Part shown: piece after piece, positions 50,507 through 58,802 of the stretch
Layout of the letters: every line of letters starts with the position of its first letter
Numbering within the stretch: the first letter of the stretch is position 1
Source of the DNA: Roseivivax halodurans JCM 10272
Lineage (GTDB): Bacteria; Pseudomonadota; Alphaproteobacteria; Rhodobacterales; Rhodobacteraceae
Direction: 5' to 3'
Length of the DNA: 64,000 bases
NCBI RefSeq assembly: GCF_000521785.1
Contig: NZ_JALZ01000002.1
Coordinates: 62,001 to 126,000, forward strand
The notes under the pieces: model-generated
Databases searched by the model: none
What the model was told of the DNA's origin: nothing
What the model saw: only the letters and a program-made list of their open reading frames with translations
Translations under genes and position numbers: made by a program

Positions 50507-51088
50507 ATGGCCAAGCTCTACTTCCATTATTCCACGATGAACGCGGGCAAATCGACCCTGCTCTTGCAGGCGGCGCACAACTACGAGGAACGCGGCATGT
50601 CGGTCATGCTGATGACCGCGACCGTGGACGCCCGCGCCGGGCGCAATCGCATCGGCTCGCGCATCGGCCTCGGCCGGGATGCGGAGGGGTTCGACGAGGG
50701 GACGGATATCTGCGCGGCGGTGGTCGAGCGGCAGCGGCAGGGAGAGATCGCCTGCCTCTTTCTCGACGAGGCGCAGTTCCTCACCGAGGCGCAAGTCTGG
50801 CAATGCGCGCGCGTCGCGGACGATCTCGGCGTGCCGGTCATGTGCTACGGACTGCGGGTGGATTTCCGCGGCCAGCTCTTTCCGGGCTCGGCCGCGCTTC
50901 TGGCGATCGCGGACTGGCTGCGCGAGGTGCGCACGATCTGCCATTGCGGACGCAAGGCGACGATGGTGGTGCGGCAGGACGAGGCCGGACGGGTTCTGAC
51001 CGAGGGTGCCCAGGTGCAGATCGGCGGCAATGAGACCTATGTGAGTCTCTGCCGCCGGCACTGGCGCGAGGCGATGGGGATGCGCTGA
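50507..51088 (+). CDS. tdk: Thymidine kinase
   Basis: Tdk phosphorylates thymidine (and deoxyuridine) in pyrimidine salvage. The 193-residue protein opens MAKLYFHYSTMNAGKSTLLL with the P-loop NAGKS; FLDEAQF carries the catalytic Glu, YGLRVDFRGQLFPGS is the lasso region, and the zinc ligands are in CHCGRKA and the C-terminal SLCRRHW (His possibly replacing the fourth Cys). The ATG at 50507 is at the usual family start. It converges with the ketoacyl synthase gene. Confidence 0.95.
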   Translation: MAKLYFHYSTMNAGKSTLLLQAAHNYEERGMSVMLMTATVDARAGRNRIGSRIGLGRDAEGFDEGTDICAAVVERQRQGEIACLFLDEAQFLTEAQVWQCARVADDLGVPVMCYGLRVDFRGQLFPGSAALLAIADWLREVRTICHCGRKATMVVRQDEAGRVLTEGAQVQIGGNETYVSLCRRHWREAMGMR

Positions 51089-51098
51089 GCGCCGCGGC

Positions 51099-52217
51099 TC
51101 AGGCGCGCTCGACGAGGACCGAGCCCACCGAATAGCCCGCCCCGAAGGAGCAGATCACGCCGCGCTCGCCCGGGGCGAGGTCATCCGAGTTCTGTGAGAA
51201 GGCGATGATCGATCCCGCGGAGGAGGTGTTGGCGTAATCCTGGAGGATGTTCGGCTGCTCGCCGTCCTCGGGCGTGCGGCCGAGGACCTTCTTGCCGATG
51301 AAGTCGTTCATCGCCTTGTTGGCCTGATGCAGCCAGAGCCGCTTGATGTCGTCCGCGCTCCAGCCGGCGGAGTCCAGATGCCCCGCGATATGGGCCGAGA
51401 CCAGCGGCAGCACTTCCTTGAAGACCTTCCGGCCGTTCTGCATGAAGCGCATGTCGCGGCGGTCCTCCATCTGGTCGTGGACCGGGCGCAGGAAGCCGTG
51501 GTTGTTGCGGATGTTGTTGGAATACTGCGTGGCGCAGCGGGTGGAGACCACGTCGAAGCGGGTGCCCTTGGCCTCGTCCGCGGGTTCGATCACGACCGCG
51601 GTCGCGACGTCTCCGAAGATGAAGTGGCAGTCGCGGTCGCGCCATTCGAGATGGCCCGAACAGATCTCGGGCGAGACGACGAGCGCGCGGCGGGCCGAGC
51701 CGCCGCGGATCATGTCGGCCGCGGCCTGAATGCCGAAGGTCGCCGAGGAGCAGGCGACATTCATGTCGAAGGCGAAGCCGCCCGCGCCGAGAAGCTGCTG
51801 GATCTCGATGGCGACGGCCGGGTAGGGGCGTTCGTGGTTCGAGGCGGCGCAGATCACGAGGTCGATCTCCTCGCCATCCCGTCCGGCCTGCTCCAGGGCC
51901 TTCTTCGCGGCGTCGAGACCCATCTCGGCCATGATCGAGGGCGCGTCGTCGCGCCGCGGATCGAGCCGGGGATACATACGGTCCGGGTCGAGCACGCCCT
52001 CCTTGTCCATCACGTAGCGGTGCTCGATGCCCGAGGCCTGCAGGATGAAGTCCGCGCTCGAATGGGGCTTCGGCTCGACCTCTCCGGCCGCGATCTCGGC
52101 CGCGTGGGCGTCGTTGAAGCGGTCGGCATAGGCGTTGAATGCGACCACGAGCTCGTCGTTCGAGATGGATTGCGCGGGCGTGAAGACGCCGGTGCCGGTG
52201 ATGGCGGGGTGGGTCAT
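51099..52217 (-). CDS. Beta-ketoacyl-ACP synthase III-like enzyme
   Basis: A 372-residue thiolase-fold condensing enzyme. The catalytic triad is visible: Cys in NVACSSATFG, His in WLHQANKAMN, and Asn in DYANTSSAGSI. It is longer than standard FabH (about 320) because of an insertion between about residues 30 and 85 (FNDAHAAEIAAGEVEPKPHS). This matches the second type of KAS III homologue found in many proteobacteria, so it need not be the primary initiation enzyme. It stands alone, upstream of the repeat element. Confidence 0.88.
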   Translation of the reverse strand: MTHPAITGTGVFTPAQSISNDELVVAFNAYADRFNDAHAAEIAAGEVEPKPHSSADFILQASGIEHRYVMDKEGVLDPDRMYPRLDPRRDDAPSIMAEMGLDAAKKALEQAGRDGEEIDLVICAASNHERPYPAVAIEIQQLLGAGGFAFDMNVACSSATFGIQAAADMIRGGSARRALVVSPEICSGHLEWRDRDCHFIFGDVATAVVIEPADEAKGTRFDVVSTRCATQYSNNIRNNHGFLRPVHDQMEDRRDMRFMQNGRKVFKEVLPLVSAHIAGHLDSAGWSADDIKRLWLHQANKAMNDFIGKKVLGRTPEDGEQPNILQDYANTSSAGSIIAFSQNSDDLAPGERGVICSFGAGYSVGSVLVERA

Positions 52218-52290
52218 GAAGTCCTCCGGAGCGTGGCGGGACTAGAACCCCAGCCGGGCTTCCGGGTCAACCCGAGGCGCGGACATGCGA

Positions 52291-52344
52291 GAGGCTCCGC
52301 CTCTCGCGTTCTCCGGGATATTTGGGTCAAGAAGAAGGGGGAGG
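52291..52344 (+). repeat. Intergenic repeat, copy B
   Basis: GAGGCTCCGCCTCTCGCGTT is followed by CTCCGGGATATTTGGGTCAA and GAAGAAGGGGGAGG. It contains a small hairpin (GAGGCTCCGCCTC) and the shared ATATTT and CAAGAAGAAG core of copies A and C. It fills the space between the ketoacyl synthase and the CsaA-like gene. Confidence 0.65.
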
Positions 52345-52345
52345 C

Positions 52346-52687
52346 TCAGTGCATCCGCGCGCCGTCCGGCACGGGCCGCTCGGGAGAGATGAGGACGATG
52401 GCGCCGTCCTCGTCGGAAAGGCCGAGCACGAGGACCTCGGAGAGGACCGGTCCGATCTGGCGCGGAGGGAAGTTGACGACCGCGAGCACCTGCCGGCCGA
52501 CGAGATCGTCGGGGGTATAATGCGCGGTGATCTGGGCGGAGGAGCGCTTCTCGCCAAGCTCGCCGCCGAAATCGATCCAGAGCTTGATGGCGGGCTTGCG
52601 CGCCTCTGGGAAGGGTTCGGCGCGGGTCACTGTGCCGGCGCGGATGTCGACTTTCAGGAAATCGTCGATGCCGATCTCATCCGTCAC
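52346..52687 (-). CDS. CsaA-like tRNA-binding domain protein
   Basis: A 113-residue stand-alone tRNA-binding OB-fold of the CsaA/MetG C-terminal/Trbp111 type. Motifs include [24 protein letters not shown] in pieces ([24 protein letters not shown]), SSAQITAHY and [20 protein letters not shown]. CsaA has reported chaperone and tRNA-binding activity. It overlaps the end of proC by 11 bases, so the two are cotranscribed. Confidence 0.92.
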   Translation of the reverse strand: MTDEIGIDDFLKVDIRAGTVTRAEPFPEARKPAIKLWIDFGGELGEKRSSAQITAHYTPDDLVGRQVLAVVNFPPRQIGPVLSEVLVLGLSDEDGAIVLISPERPVPDGARMH

Positions 52688-53495
52688 GGCCGAGCTCCCG
52701 GGCGCGATTGGCGGCGGCCTTGACCGTGGCTTCCATGAGCGGGGGGAGGCCGTTCTCCACGTCCATCAGCACGTCGAGACCGGCCTGCGTCGTGCCGTTC
52801 GGGCTCGTCACGTTGCGGCGCAGTTCGGCGGGATCGGTGCCGGTCTCCTGCGCCAGCGCGCCGGCGCCGGCCACGGTGGCGCGGGCGAGTTTCAGCGCGA
52901 GCTCGGCATCGAGGCCTTGCGCCTCGGCGGCCTTCGCGAGGCATTCGATCATGTGGAAGACGTAAGCGGGCCCCGAGCCCGAGGTGCCGGTCACCGCGTC
53001 CATCTGCGCCTCGGTCTCGAGCCGGACGGTCTCGCCCACGGCCGAGAGCAGCAGCTCGGCCTGTTCGAGGTGAAACTCGGTCGCCTGAGCGTTGCCGACG
53101 AGAGCCGTGATGCCGCGGGCGATGGCGGCGGGGGTGTTTGGCATGGCGCGGATGATCGGCGTCTCGCTGCCGAGCATCTCCTCGTAGGTGGCGATGGAGG
53201 TGCCCGCGGCGATCGAGAGGAAGAGCGTCTCGCCACCACTCAGGGCTTTGAGCGAGGGGAGCGCCTCGCGCATCATCTGCGGCTTGACGGCGATGAGCGC
53301 GATGGCGGGGTTTTCGGGCAGGTCCTCGTTGAGGTGCACGCCCTGATCGCTCAGCCAGTCCGAGGGTTTCGGGTCGGTGACCCAGACCGAGCCGGCCGGC
53401 AGGCCGCGGGCGAGCCAGCCCTCGAGCATGGCCGATCCCATCTTGCCGCAGCCCAGGAGTACGAGGCCGCGGCGGGCGATGTCGGTGTCCTGCAT
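52677..53495 (-). CDS. proC: Pyrroline-5-carboxylate reductase
   Basis: ProC reduces pyrroline-5-carboxylate to proline with NAD(P)H. The 272-residue protein has the nucleotide-binding [16 protein letters not shown] at residues 13-28, [23 protein letters not shown], and the C-terminal signature [14 protein letters not shown] with [13 protein letters not shown]. Typical length. It follows the YbjN-domain gene after 39 bases and overlaps the CsaA-like gene. Confidence 0.95.
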   Translation of the reverse strand: MQDTDIARRGLVLLGCGKMGSAMLEGWLARGLPAGSVWVTDPKPSDWLSDQGVHLNEDLPENPAIALIAVKPQMMREALPSLKALSGGETLFLSIAAGTSIATYEEMLGSETPIIRAMPNTPAAIARGITALVGNAQATEFHLEQAELLLSAVGETVRLETEAQMDAVTGTSGSGPAYVFHMIECLAKAAEAQGLDAELALKLARATVAGAGALAQETGTDPAELRRNVTSPNGTTQAGLDVLMDVENGLPPLMEATVKAAANRARELGRDG

Positions 53496-53534
53496 GGTCG
53501 GGTCCCCCGGTCTTTGCGATGCCGGGGGACAGGG

Positions 53535-54035
53535 TTACGCGCGGCCGTAGGCCTCTGCAATGGCGACCTGCAGGGCGTCCTTCGGCGTGCGGTCGGACCA
53601 TGCGACGAGCTGGAAGGCGGGGTAGAAGCGCTCGGCCGCGTGGATCGCGGTGCCGATCATCGTGTCGATCTGGTCGGGGCTCGCCACCTGGCCGCCCGAG
53701 AGGACGAGGCCGTAGCGCCAGACCATCAGGTTCTGCTCGGCCCAGAAGGAGAAGGCGCCGGACCAGCATTGCTCGTTGACGAGGTTCAGCTCCTCGTAGA
53801 GCGCGCCCACCCGGTCCGCGGGCGGCTCCATCTCGAAGGTGCAGATGAGGCGCAGCGTCTCGTCGTAGCCGGACCAGGCGAGGGTGACGGAATAGGTGCG
53901 CCATTGGCCCTCGACCGCCATGGCGATCTGGTCGTCTCCGACGCGATCGAAATCCCAGTCGTTGTGGGAGGCGATGCCCTCCACGATGTCGATGGGGTGA
54001 ATCTCGTCTTCCAGGAACTGCTCGGACAATGCCAT
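53535..54035 (-). CDS. YbjN domain-containing protein
   Basis: A 166-residue cytoplasmic protein of the YbjN family, an alpha/beta fold related to type III secretion chaperones. Markers are HPIDIVEGIASHNDWDFDR, LRLICTFEMEPP, YEELNLVNEQCWSGAFSF and LVLSGGQVASPDQIDTMIG. Function unknown; E. coli YbjN affects motility and stress. I chose the ATG at 54035 after AAAAGGGTTGG; in-frame sequence extends upstream to 54188 but is not conserved-looking. Confidence 0.88.
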   Translation of the reverse strand: MALSEQFLEDEIHPIDIVEGIASHNDWDFDRVGDDQIAMAVEGQWRTYSVTLAWSGYDETLRLICTFEMEPPADRVGALYEELNLVNEQCWSGAFSFWAEQNLMVWRYGLVLSGGQVASPDQIDTMIGTAIHAAERFYPAFQLVAWSDRTPKDALQVAIAEAYGRA

Positions 54036-54367
54036 GGCGCCAACCCTTTTGCTGTCGCGCCGGGGGCTCGCAGCGCCCCTAGCGCTTGGTGCCTGCTCTA
54101 GGGGCGGCACGGTCGCACGCGCCCCATACGACATATCGTGCCTGTGGGGGCGAGGTGGAGTAAAGCGATATTTTTGTGAAGCACGCAATTAGTTGTGGAT
54201 GAACCTGTGAAACACTCAAGATGGGGCAGCTCGGGGTGCTGCCCGGATTTTGGGCGGAAATGGCGCTGGCGCACTTTTTTGACCGTTCGGACAAAATTTA
54301 CCTTTTGATAAAATTTCGGGACGTGTCAGTCTGCTTGCAAAGAAAAGACCGACACGGAGGTAAATAC
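54036..54367. other. Divergent control region upstream of preT
   Basis: The stretch 54160-54340 is clearly AT-rich. It holds the RutR-like palindrome at 54279-54294 and, just after it, AAAATTTACCTTTTGATAAAAT, likely promoter sequence for preT. No gene is seen. Confidence 0.5.
54279..54294. promoter_or_regulatory. RutR-like operator upstream of preT
   Basis: TTGACCG-TT-CGGACAA is a near-perfect 7+2+7 dyad. It matches the E. coli RutR consensus TTGACCAnnTGGTCAA at 11 of 14 fixed positions. A second dyad with the same geometry lies beside rutR at 59577. Confidence 0.65.
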
Positions 54368-55762
54368 ATGGCCGACCCGCTGACCCCAGGCATCGCGCCG
54401 GCGCGATTGTCCGCCCAGGAGATCACGGAGAACTTCACCGATCTGCACAAGCCGCTCTCGATGCACGAGGCGTCGGTGGCCGCGGACCGCTGCTATTTCT
54501 GCTTCGATGCGCCCTGCGTCGAGGCCTGCCCGACCGAGATCGACATCCCGCTCTTCATCCGCCAGATCGCGACCGGCCAGCCAGAGGCGGCCGGGCACAC
54601 GATCCTCGAGCAGAACATCCTCGGCGGTATGTGCGCGCGCGTCTGTCCGACCGAGGAGCTCTGCGAGGGCGCCTGCGTGCGGGAGGCGGCCGAAGGCGAG
54701 CCGGTGCAGATCGGGCGGCTCCAGCGCCACGCCACCGACAGCGTCATGGCGCGGCAGGGGCACCTCTTCGACCGCGCCGCCCCCACGGGCAAGCGCGTGG
54801 CCGTCGTCGGCGCGGGGCCCGCGGGCCTCGCCTGTGCGCATCGCCTCGCCATGAAGGGCCACGAGGTGCAGATCTTCGAGGCGCGGCCGAAGCCCGGCGG
54901 TCTCAACGAATACGGCATCGCGGCCTACAAGAGCACCGACAATTTCGCCGCCCGCGAGGTCGAGTGGCTCATGGGGATCGGCGGGATCAGCGTCGAGTAC
55001 GACAAGATGCTCGGCGGGAACCTCTCGCTCTCCGAGCTGACCGAGGGCTATGACGCGGTGTTCCTTGGGGTCGGTCTTGCGGACGTCAACGCGCTCGACG
55101 TGGACGGCGCGGATCGCGAAGGCGTCGAGGATGCGGTCGGTTTCATCGCCGAGCTGCGGCAGGCGGCGGACCTGACGGCGCTGCCGGTTGGGCGCAATGT
55201 CGTGGTGATCGGCGGCGGCATGACGGCGATCGACGCGGCGATCCAGTCCAAGCTTCTGGGCGCCGAGAACGTCACCATCGCCTATCGCCGCTCGAAGGAT
55301 CGCATGGGTGCCTCGCAATACGAGCAGGACCTCGCGACGTCCAAGGGCGTGCGGATCGTGGCCAACGCGCAGCCGAAGGCGGTGCACGGCAACGGTGCCG
55401 CGGCGGAGATGGAACTGGAATACACCGCGGACGACGGCTCGGGCCTGCGCGGCACCGGCGAGACCATGCGCCTGCCCGCCGATCAGGTGTTCCGCGCCAT
55501 CGGCCAGAGCATCGTGCCGGTCGGGGGGCTCGAGATGGACGGGCGCAAGCTGCGCGTGTCCGAGACCGGGCGCACCTCTATGGAGAAGGTCTGGGCCGGC
55601 GGCGACTGCACGCCGGGCGAGGACCTGACCGTCGTGGCCGTGGCCGAGGGGCGCGACGCCGCCGAGGACATCCACGCCACGCTCATGGGCGAGGCGCTGG
55701 CGGCGACCGGTGCGGTGCTCGGCGAGAGCGCGCGCGGCGGCACGGCTCCGCGGGGCGCCTGA
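54368..55762 (+). CDS. preT: NAD(P)-dependent dihydropyrimidine dehydrogenase subunit PreT
   Basis: PreT is the FAD/Fe-S subunit that passes electrons from NAD(P)H to PreA for uracil/thymine reduction. The 464-residue protein has N-terminal cluster cysteines (CYFCFDAPCVEACP, GGMCARVCPTEELCEGACV), the FAD motif VVGAGPAGLACA and the NAD(P) motif VIGGGMTAIDAA, ending with AGGDCTPGEDLTVVAVAEG. GltD-like proteins look similar, but the adjacent preA settles the assignment. The ATG at 54368 follows a strong CGGAGGTAA. Its stop overlaps the next start by one base. Confidence 0.94.
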   Translation: MADPLTPGIAPARLSAQEITENFTDLHKPLSMHEASVAADRCYFCFDAPCVEACPTEIDIPLFIRQIATGQPEAAGHTILEQNILGGMCARVCPTEELCEGACVREAAEGEPVQIGRLQRHATDSVMARQGHLFDRAAPTGKRVAVVGAGPAGLACAHRLAMKGHEVQIFEARPKPGGLNEYGIAAYKSTDNFAAREVEWLMGIGGISVEYDKMLGGNLSLSELTEGYDAVFLGVGLADVNALDVDGADREGVEDAVGFIAELRQAADLTALPVGRNVVVIGGGMTAIDAAIQSKLLGAENVTIAYRRSKDRMGASQYEQDLATSKGVRIVANAQPKAVHGNGAAAEMELEYTADDGSGLRGTGETMRLPADQVFRAIGQSIVPVGGLEMDGRKLRVSETGRTSMEKVWAGGDCTPGEDLTVVAVAEGRDAAEDIHATLMGEALAATGAVLGESARGGTAPRGA

Positions 55763-56544
55763 TGCCCGAGCTGCCCGAATGCGAGGCGAACCGGCGGCGC
55801 ATCGAGGATGCGTGTCTCAACCGCACGATCGAGGCGGTGGAGCTCGGGGAGGTCCGGCACATGGACCTTCCCGGGGGCAACGCGCAGGGCCGCCTCGTCG
55901 GGCATCAGTTCACCGAGACGCGGCGGCACGGCAAGGCGATCTTCGCGGGCACCAAATCGGGTCCGTGGATCGTCGTGCATCTCGGCATGACCGGCTCGCT
56001 TCGCCCCTATGACGGGGAGGACGCGCCGGACTACGCCAAGGTGACGATCCGCTTCGAGGGCGAGCGGCGGCTCGCGTTCCGCTGTCCGCGCAAGCTCGGC
56101 ACGGTGTCGGTGATCGACGATCCCGAGGCTTACGTGAGCGAGGCAGGGCTCGGACCCGACGCGATGCAGGTGGATGCCGATCGCTTCGTGGAGATCATGG
56201 GGCGCAGCCGCGGCGCGGCGAAGTCGGCGCTGATGGCGCAGACTAAGATCGCCGGGGTGGGCAACCTCTGGTCCGACGAGACGCTCTATCGTGCGGGCGT
56301 GTATCCCGAGGCGCGGGCGAGCGAGCTGGGCGAGAAGATGCTGCGGACGCTTCACGCCGAGATGCGACACGTGCTCGGGCATCTTCTCGAGGCGAACGCC
56401 GATTACAGCCGCATCCCCGAAGACTGGCTCTTTCCGAGCCGGGACGAGGGGGAGGCCTGTCCCCGCTGCGGCGGGACCATCACGAAATCCAAGGTCGGCG
56501 GGCGCACCGCGTATTTCTGCGCCGACCATCAGAAGACCGCCTGA
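55762..56544 (+). CDS. Fpg/Nei-family DNA glycosylase-like protein in the pre operon
   Basis: A 260-residue protein of the formamidopyrimidine-DNA glycosylase family. It begins MPELPECE, giving the catalytic N-terminal Pro2-Glu3, and has the conserved Lys in RRHGKAIF, VVHLGMTGSLR, and the helix-two-turn-helix KIAGVGNLWSDETLYRAGV. The C-terminal zinc finger is C233-C236 ... C253-H256, with His in place of the usual fourth Cys. It overlaps preT (TGATG) and sits 56 bases before preA, so it is translated with the pyrimidine reductase. Whether it repairs DNA or acts on a pyrimidine-related lesion is unknown. Confidence 0.9.
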   Translation: MPELPECEANRRRIEDACLNRTIEAVELGEVRHMDLPGGNAQGRLVGHQFTETRRHGKAIFAGTKSGPWIVVHLGMTGSLRPYDGEDAPDYAKVTIRFEGERRLAFRCPRKLGTVSVIDDPEAYVSEAGLGPDAMQVDADRFVEIMGRSRGAAKSALMAQTKIAGVGNLWSDETLYRAGVYPEARASELGEKMLRTLHAEMRHVLGHLLEANADYSRIPEDWLFPSRDEGEACPRCGGTITKSKVGGRTAYFCADHQKTA

Positions 56545-56600
56545 GGCGGCAGCTACAACCCAAGGGACGCGGGGCGTCCCTCCGGCAGGGAGACAACGAC

Positions 56601-57908
56601 ATGGCCGATCTGACCACCGACTTCGTGGGCATCAAGAGCCCGAACCCGTTCTGGCTGGCCTCCGCGCCGCCGACCGACAAGGAATACAACGTCCGCCGCG
56701 CCTTCGAGGCCGGCTGGGGCGGCGTCGTCTGGAAGACGCTCGGGGCCGAGGGCCCGCCGGTCGTCAACGTGAACGGCCCGCGCTACGGGGCGATCTACGG
56801 CAGCGACCGCAAGCTGATGGGCCTCAACAACATCGAACTCATCACCGACCGTCCGCTCGAGGTGAACCTCGAGGAGATGGCGCGGGTGAAGTCGGACTAC
56901 CCGGACCACGCCCTGATCGCGTCGATCATGGTGCCCTGCGAGGAAGACGCCTGGAAGGCGATCCTGCCGCGGGTGATGGAGACCGGCGCCGACGGGATCG
57001 AGCTCAATTTCGGCTGCCCGCACGGCATGGCCGAGCGCGGCATGGGCTCGGCCGTGGGGCAGGTGCCGGAATACATCGAGATGGTGACCCGGTGGTGCAA
57101 GAAGTACTACGACCGCCCGGTGATCGTGAAGCTGACGCCCAACATCACCGACATCCGCAAGCCGGCCCAGGCGGCCAAGAACGGCGGCGCGGATGCGGTG
57201 AGCCTCATCAACACGATCAACTCGATCACCAGCGTCGATCTCGACGCGATGTGCCCCGAGCCCGCGATCGACGGCAAGGGCACCCACGGCGGCTATTGCG
57301 GCCCGGCGGTCAAGCCCATCGCGATGAACATGGTGGCCGAGATCGCGCGTGATCCCGAGACGGCGCATCTGCCGATCAGCGGCATCGGCGGGGTGACGAC
57401 GTGGCGCGACGCGGCGGAGTTCATGGCGCTCGGCGCCGGCAACGTGCAGGTCTGCACCGCGGCCATGACCTACGGCTTCCGCATCGTCGAGGAGATGAAG
57501 CGCGGGCTGTCGCAGTGGATGGACGAGAAGGGTTACACCAGCGTCGACCAGGTGGTGCGCCGCGCGGTGCCGAACGTCACCGATTGGCAGTATCTCAACC
57601 TCAACTACGTGACCAAGGCGAAGATCGACCAGAATGCCTGCATCTCGTGCGGACGCTGCTACGCGGCCTGCGAGGACACTTCGCACCAGGCGATCGCGAT
57701 GAAGCCTGGACGGGTCTTCGAGGTGATCGACGAGGAATGCGTGGCCTGCAACCTCTGCGTCGACGTCTGCCCGGTCGAGAACTGCATCTCGATGGTCGAG
57801 ATGGCGGCGGGCGAGGTCGATCCGCGCACCGGGCTTACGGTCCAGAAGGATTACGCCAACTGGACGACGCATCCCAACAACCCGGCGGCCGCTCAAGCGG
57901 CGGAATGA
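56601..57908 (+). CDS. preA: NAD-dependent dihydropyrimidine dehydrogenase subunit PreA
   Basis: PreA holds the FMN site where uracil or thymine is reduced to the dihydropyrimidine. The 435-residue protein has the dihydroorotate-dehydrogenase-like barrel (PFWLASAPPTDKEYNVRRAFE in pieces, ELNFGCPHGMAERGMG, VKLTPNITDI, SGIGGVTTWRDAAEF) and a C-terminal ferredoxin domain with two clusters: CISCGRCYAACEDT and CVACNLCVDVCPVENC. Part of the preT - glycosylase - preA operon. Confidence 0.95.
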   Translation: MADLTTDFVGIKSPNPFWLASAPPTDKEYNVRRAFEAGWGGVVWKTLGAEGPPVVNVNGPRYGAIYGSDRKLMGLNNIELITDRPLEVNLEEMARVKSDYPDHALIASIMVPCEEDAWKAILPRVMETGADGIELNFGCPHGMAERGMGSAVGQVPEYIEMVTRWCKKYYDRPVIVKLTPNITDIRKPAQAAKNGGADAVSLINTINSITSVDLDAMCPEPAIDGKGTHGGYCGPAVKPIAMNMVAEIARDPETAHLPISGIGGVTTWRDAAEFMALGAGNVQVCTAAMTYGFRIVEEMKRGLSQWMDEKGYTSVDQVVRRAVPNVTDWQYLNLNYVTKAKIDQNACISCGRCYAACEDTSHQAIAMKPGRVFEVIDEECVACNLCVDVCPVENCISMVEMAAGEVDPRTGLTVQKDYANWTTHPNNPAAAQAAE

Positions 57909-57914
57909 TCGCGC

Positions 57915-57945
57915 AGGCCGGCTCGCCACGAAGGCGTGCCGGCCT
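57915..57945. terminator. Hairpin between convergent preA and the small ORF
   Basis: AGGCCGGC and GCCGGCCT pair, with an inner CGCC/GGCG stem and an ACGAA loop. It begins 7 bases after the preA stop and lies just past the end of the minus-strand gene at 57953. It is probably a bidirectional terminator; no clear T-run. Confidence 0.6.
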
Positions 57946-57952
57946 CACGCTC

Positions 57953-58135
57953 TCAGCTTTGTCGCGGCGGGCGTCGGCTGTGAATGGCGGCGCGGATGCT
58001 GCGCCAGTCCTGCGCCTCGCTCAATCGGCCTCTTTCCTCGCATTCGCGGGCCCGGCGCGCGGCCTCGACTTCGGCCTTGTCGCCATGCGCGCGGTACAGC
58101 GCGCCGGCGTAGTGCGAGATCTGGATTGCGTCCAT
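57953..58135 (-). CDS. 60-residue conserved-looking hypothetical protein
   Basis: A small, soluble, mostly helical protein opening MDAIQISHYAGALYRAHGDK, rich in Ala, Arg and Glu, with EDWRSIRAAI-type spacing near the end (EAQDWRSIRAAI). The ATG at 58135 is preceded by an excellent GGGAGGAGGAC ribosome binding site, which supports it as real. I recall similar small proteins in Rhodobacteraceae but know no function. Confidence 0.75.
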   Translation of the reverse strand: MDAIQISHYAGALYRAHGDKAEVEAARRARECEERGRLSEAQDWRSIRAAIHSRRPPRQS

Positions 58136-58211
58136 AAAACCGTCCTCCTCCCGAACAGCTGCCTTAAGACATAAGTCCGCGAGGCGGTGCCTGCCACAAA
58201 ATGAGCGGGGA

Positions 58212-58718
58212 TCAGCGCATGTATTCGAGGCCCGCGTCGCCCTCGGTGAGGTGCACGATCACCCGGCAGCCGGGATCGCCGCGGGCGATGGCCTTCTCGA
58301 TCTCCACCCGCGCGTAGCCGAGATTCTCCGCCGCCACGCGCCCGAAGACGCTCGACGTCATCATGCAGAGGGACCGCCGCCCCTCGACATAGCGACCGAA
58401 GGGGCAGGCGGTGTTGACGAGGACGATCGCCTCGTTGTCGACGCTCTCGACGGAGAAGCCGCCATTGATCCGGCGCTTGAGGTCGACAAGGGCCGCCGCG
58501 ACCTGGTCGACGTCGAGGCGGTCGGCGCTCGCGGCGTCGAGATAGTCGGCGTTCATCTCCCGCCCGATGCGGTTGCCGACCCGCGCGATGAAACCGGCCG
58601 TCTCCTCGAGCCCCACCCCCTGTTCGAGAATGTCGGCAAGCTCTCCGAGCAACTCCCGGACGAAGACGTCGCGGTCCCTCCGGATCGGTGCCTTTTCGAA
58701 TACCGCTAGCGCATCCAT
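58212..58718 (-). CDS. Methanogen output domain 1 (MetOD1)-like protein
   Basis: A 168-residue soluble protein that appears to consist of a single MetOD1-type domain, usually the output part of archaeal and bacterial sensor kinases and regulators. Features are the helical ELLGELADILEQGVGLEETAGFI, GREMNADYL, and conserved-looking Cys sites NTACPFG and SLCMMTSSVFGRVAAENLGYARVE. It could be a free-standing sensory or redox output protein. I chose the ATG at 58718 (MDALAVFEK). It is upstream-adjacent on the same strand to the small 60-residue gene. Confidence 0.65.
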   Translation of the reverse strand: MDALAVFEKAPIRRDRDVFVRELLGELADILEQGVGLEETAGFIARVGNRIGREMNADYLDAASADRLDVDQVAAALVDLKRRINGGFSVESVDNEAIVLVNTACPFGRYVEGRRSLCMMTSSVFGRVAAENLGYARVEIEKAIARGDPGCRVIVHLTEGDAGLEYMR

Positions 58719-58802
58719 TTTCGGTTGTTCCTCAGCCCATGGGGCCACGATAACCGCTTCCCAAATCGATGCAATTGCCGTGACATGCGACGTTCGGATG
58801 AC

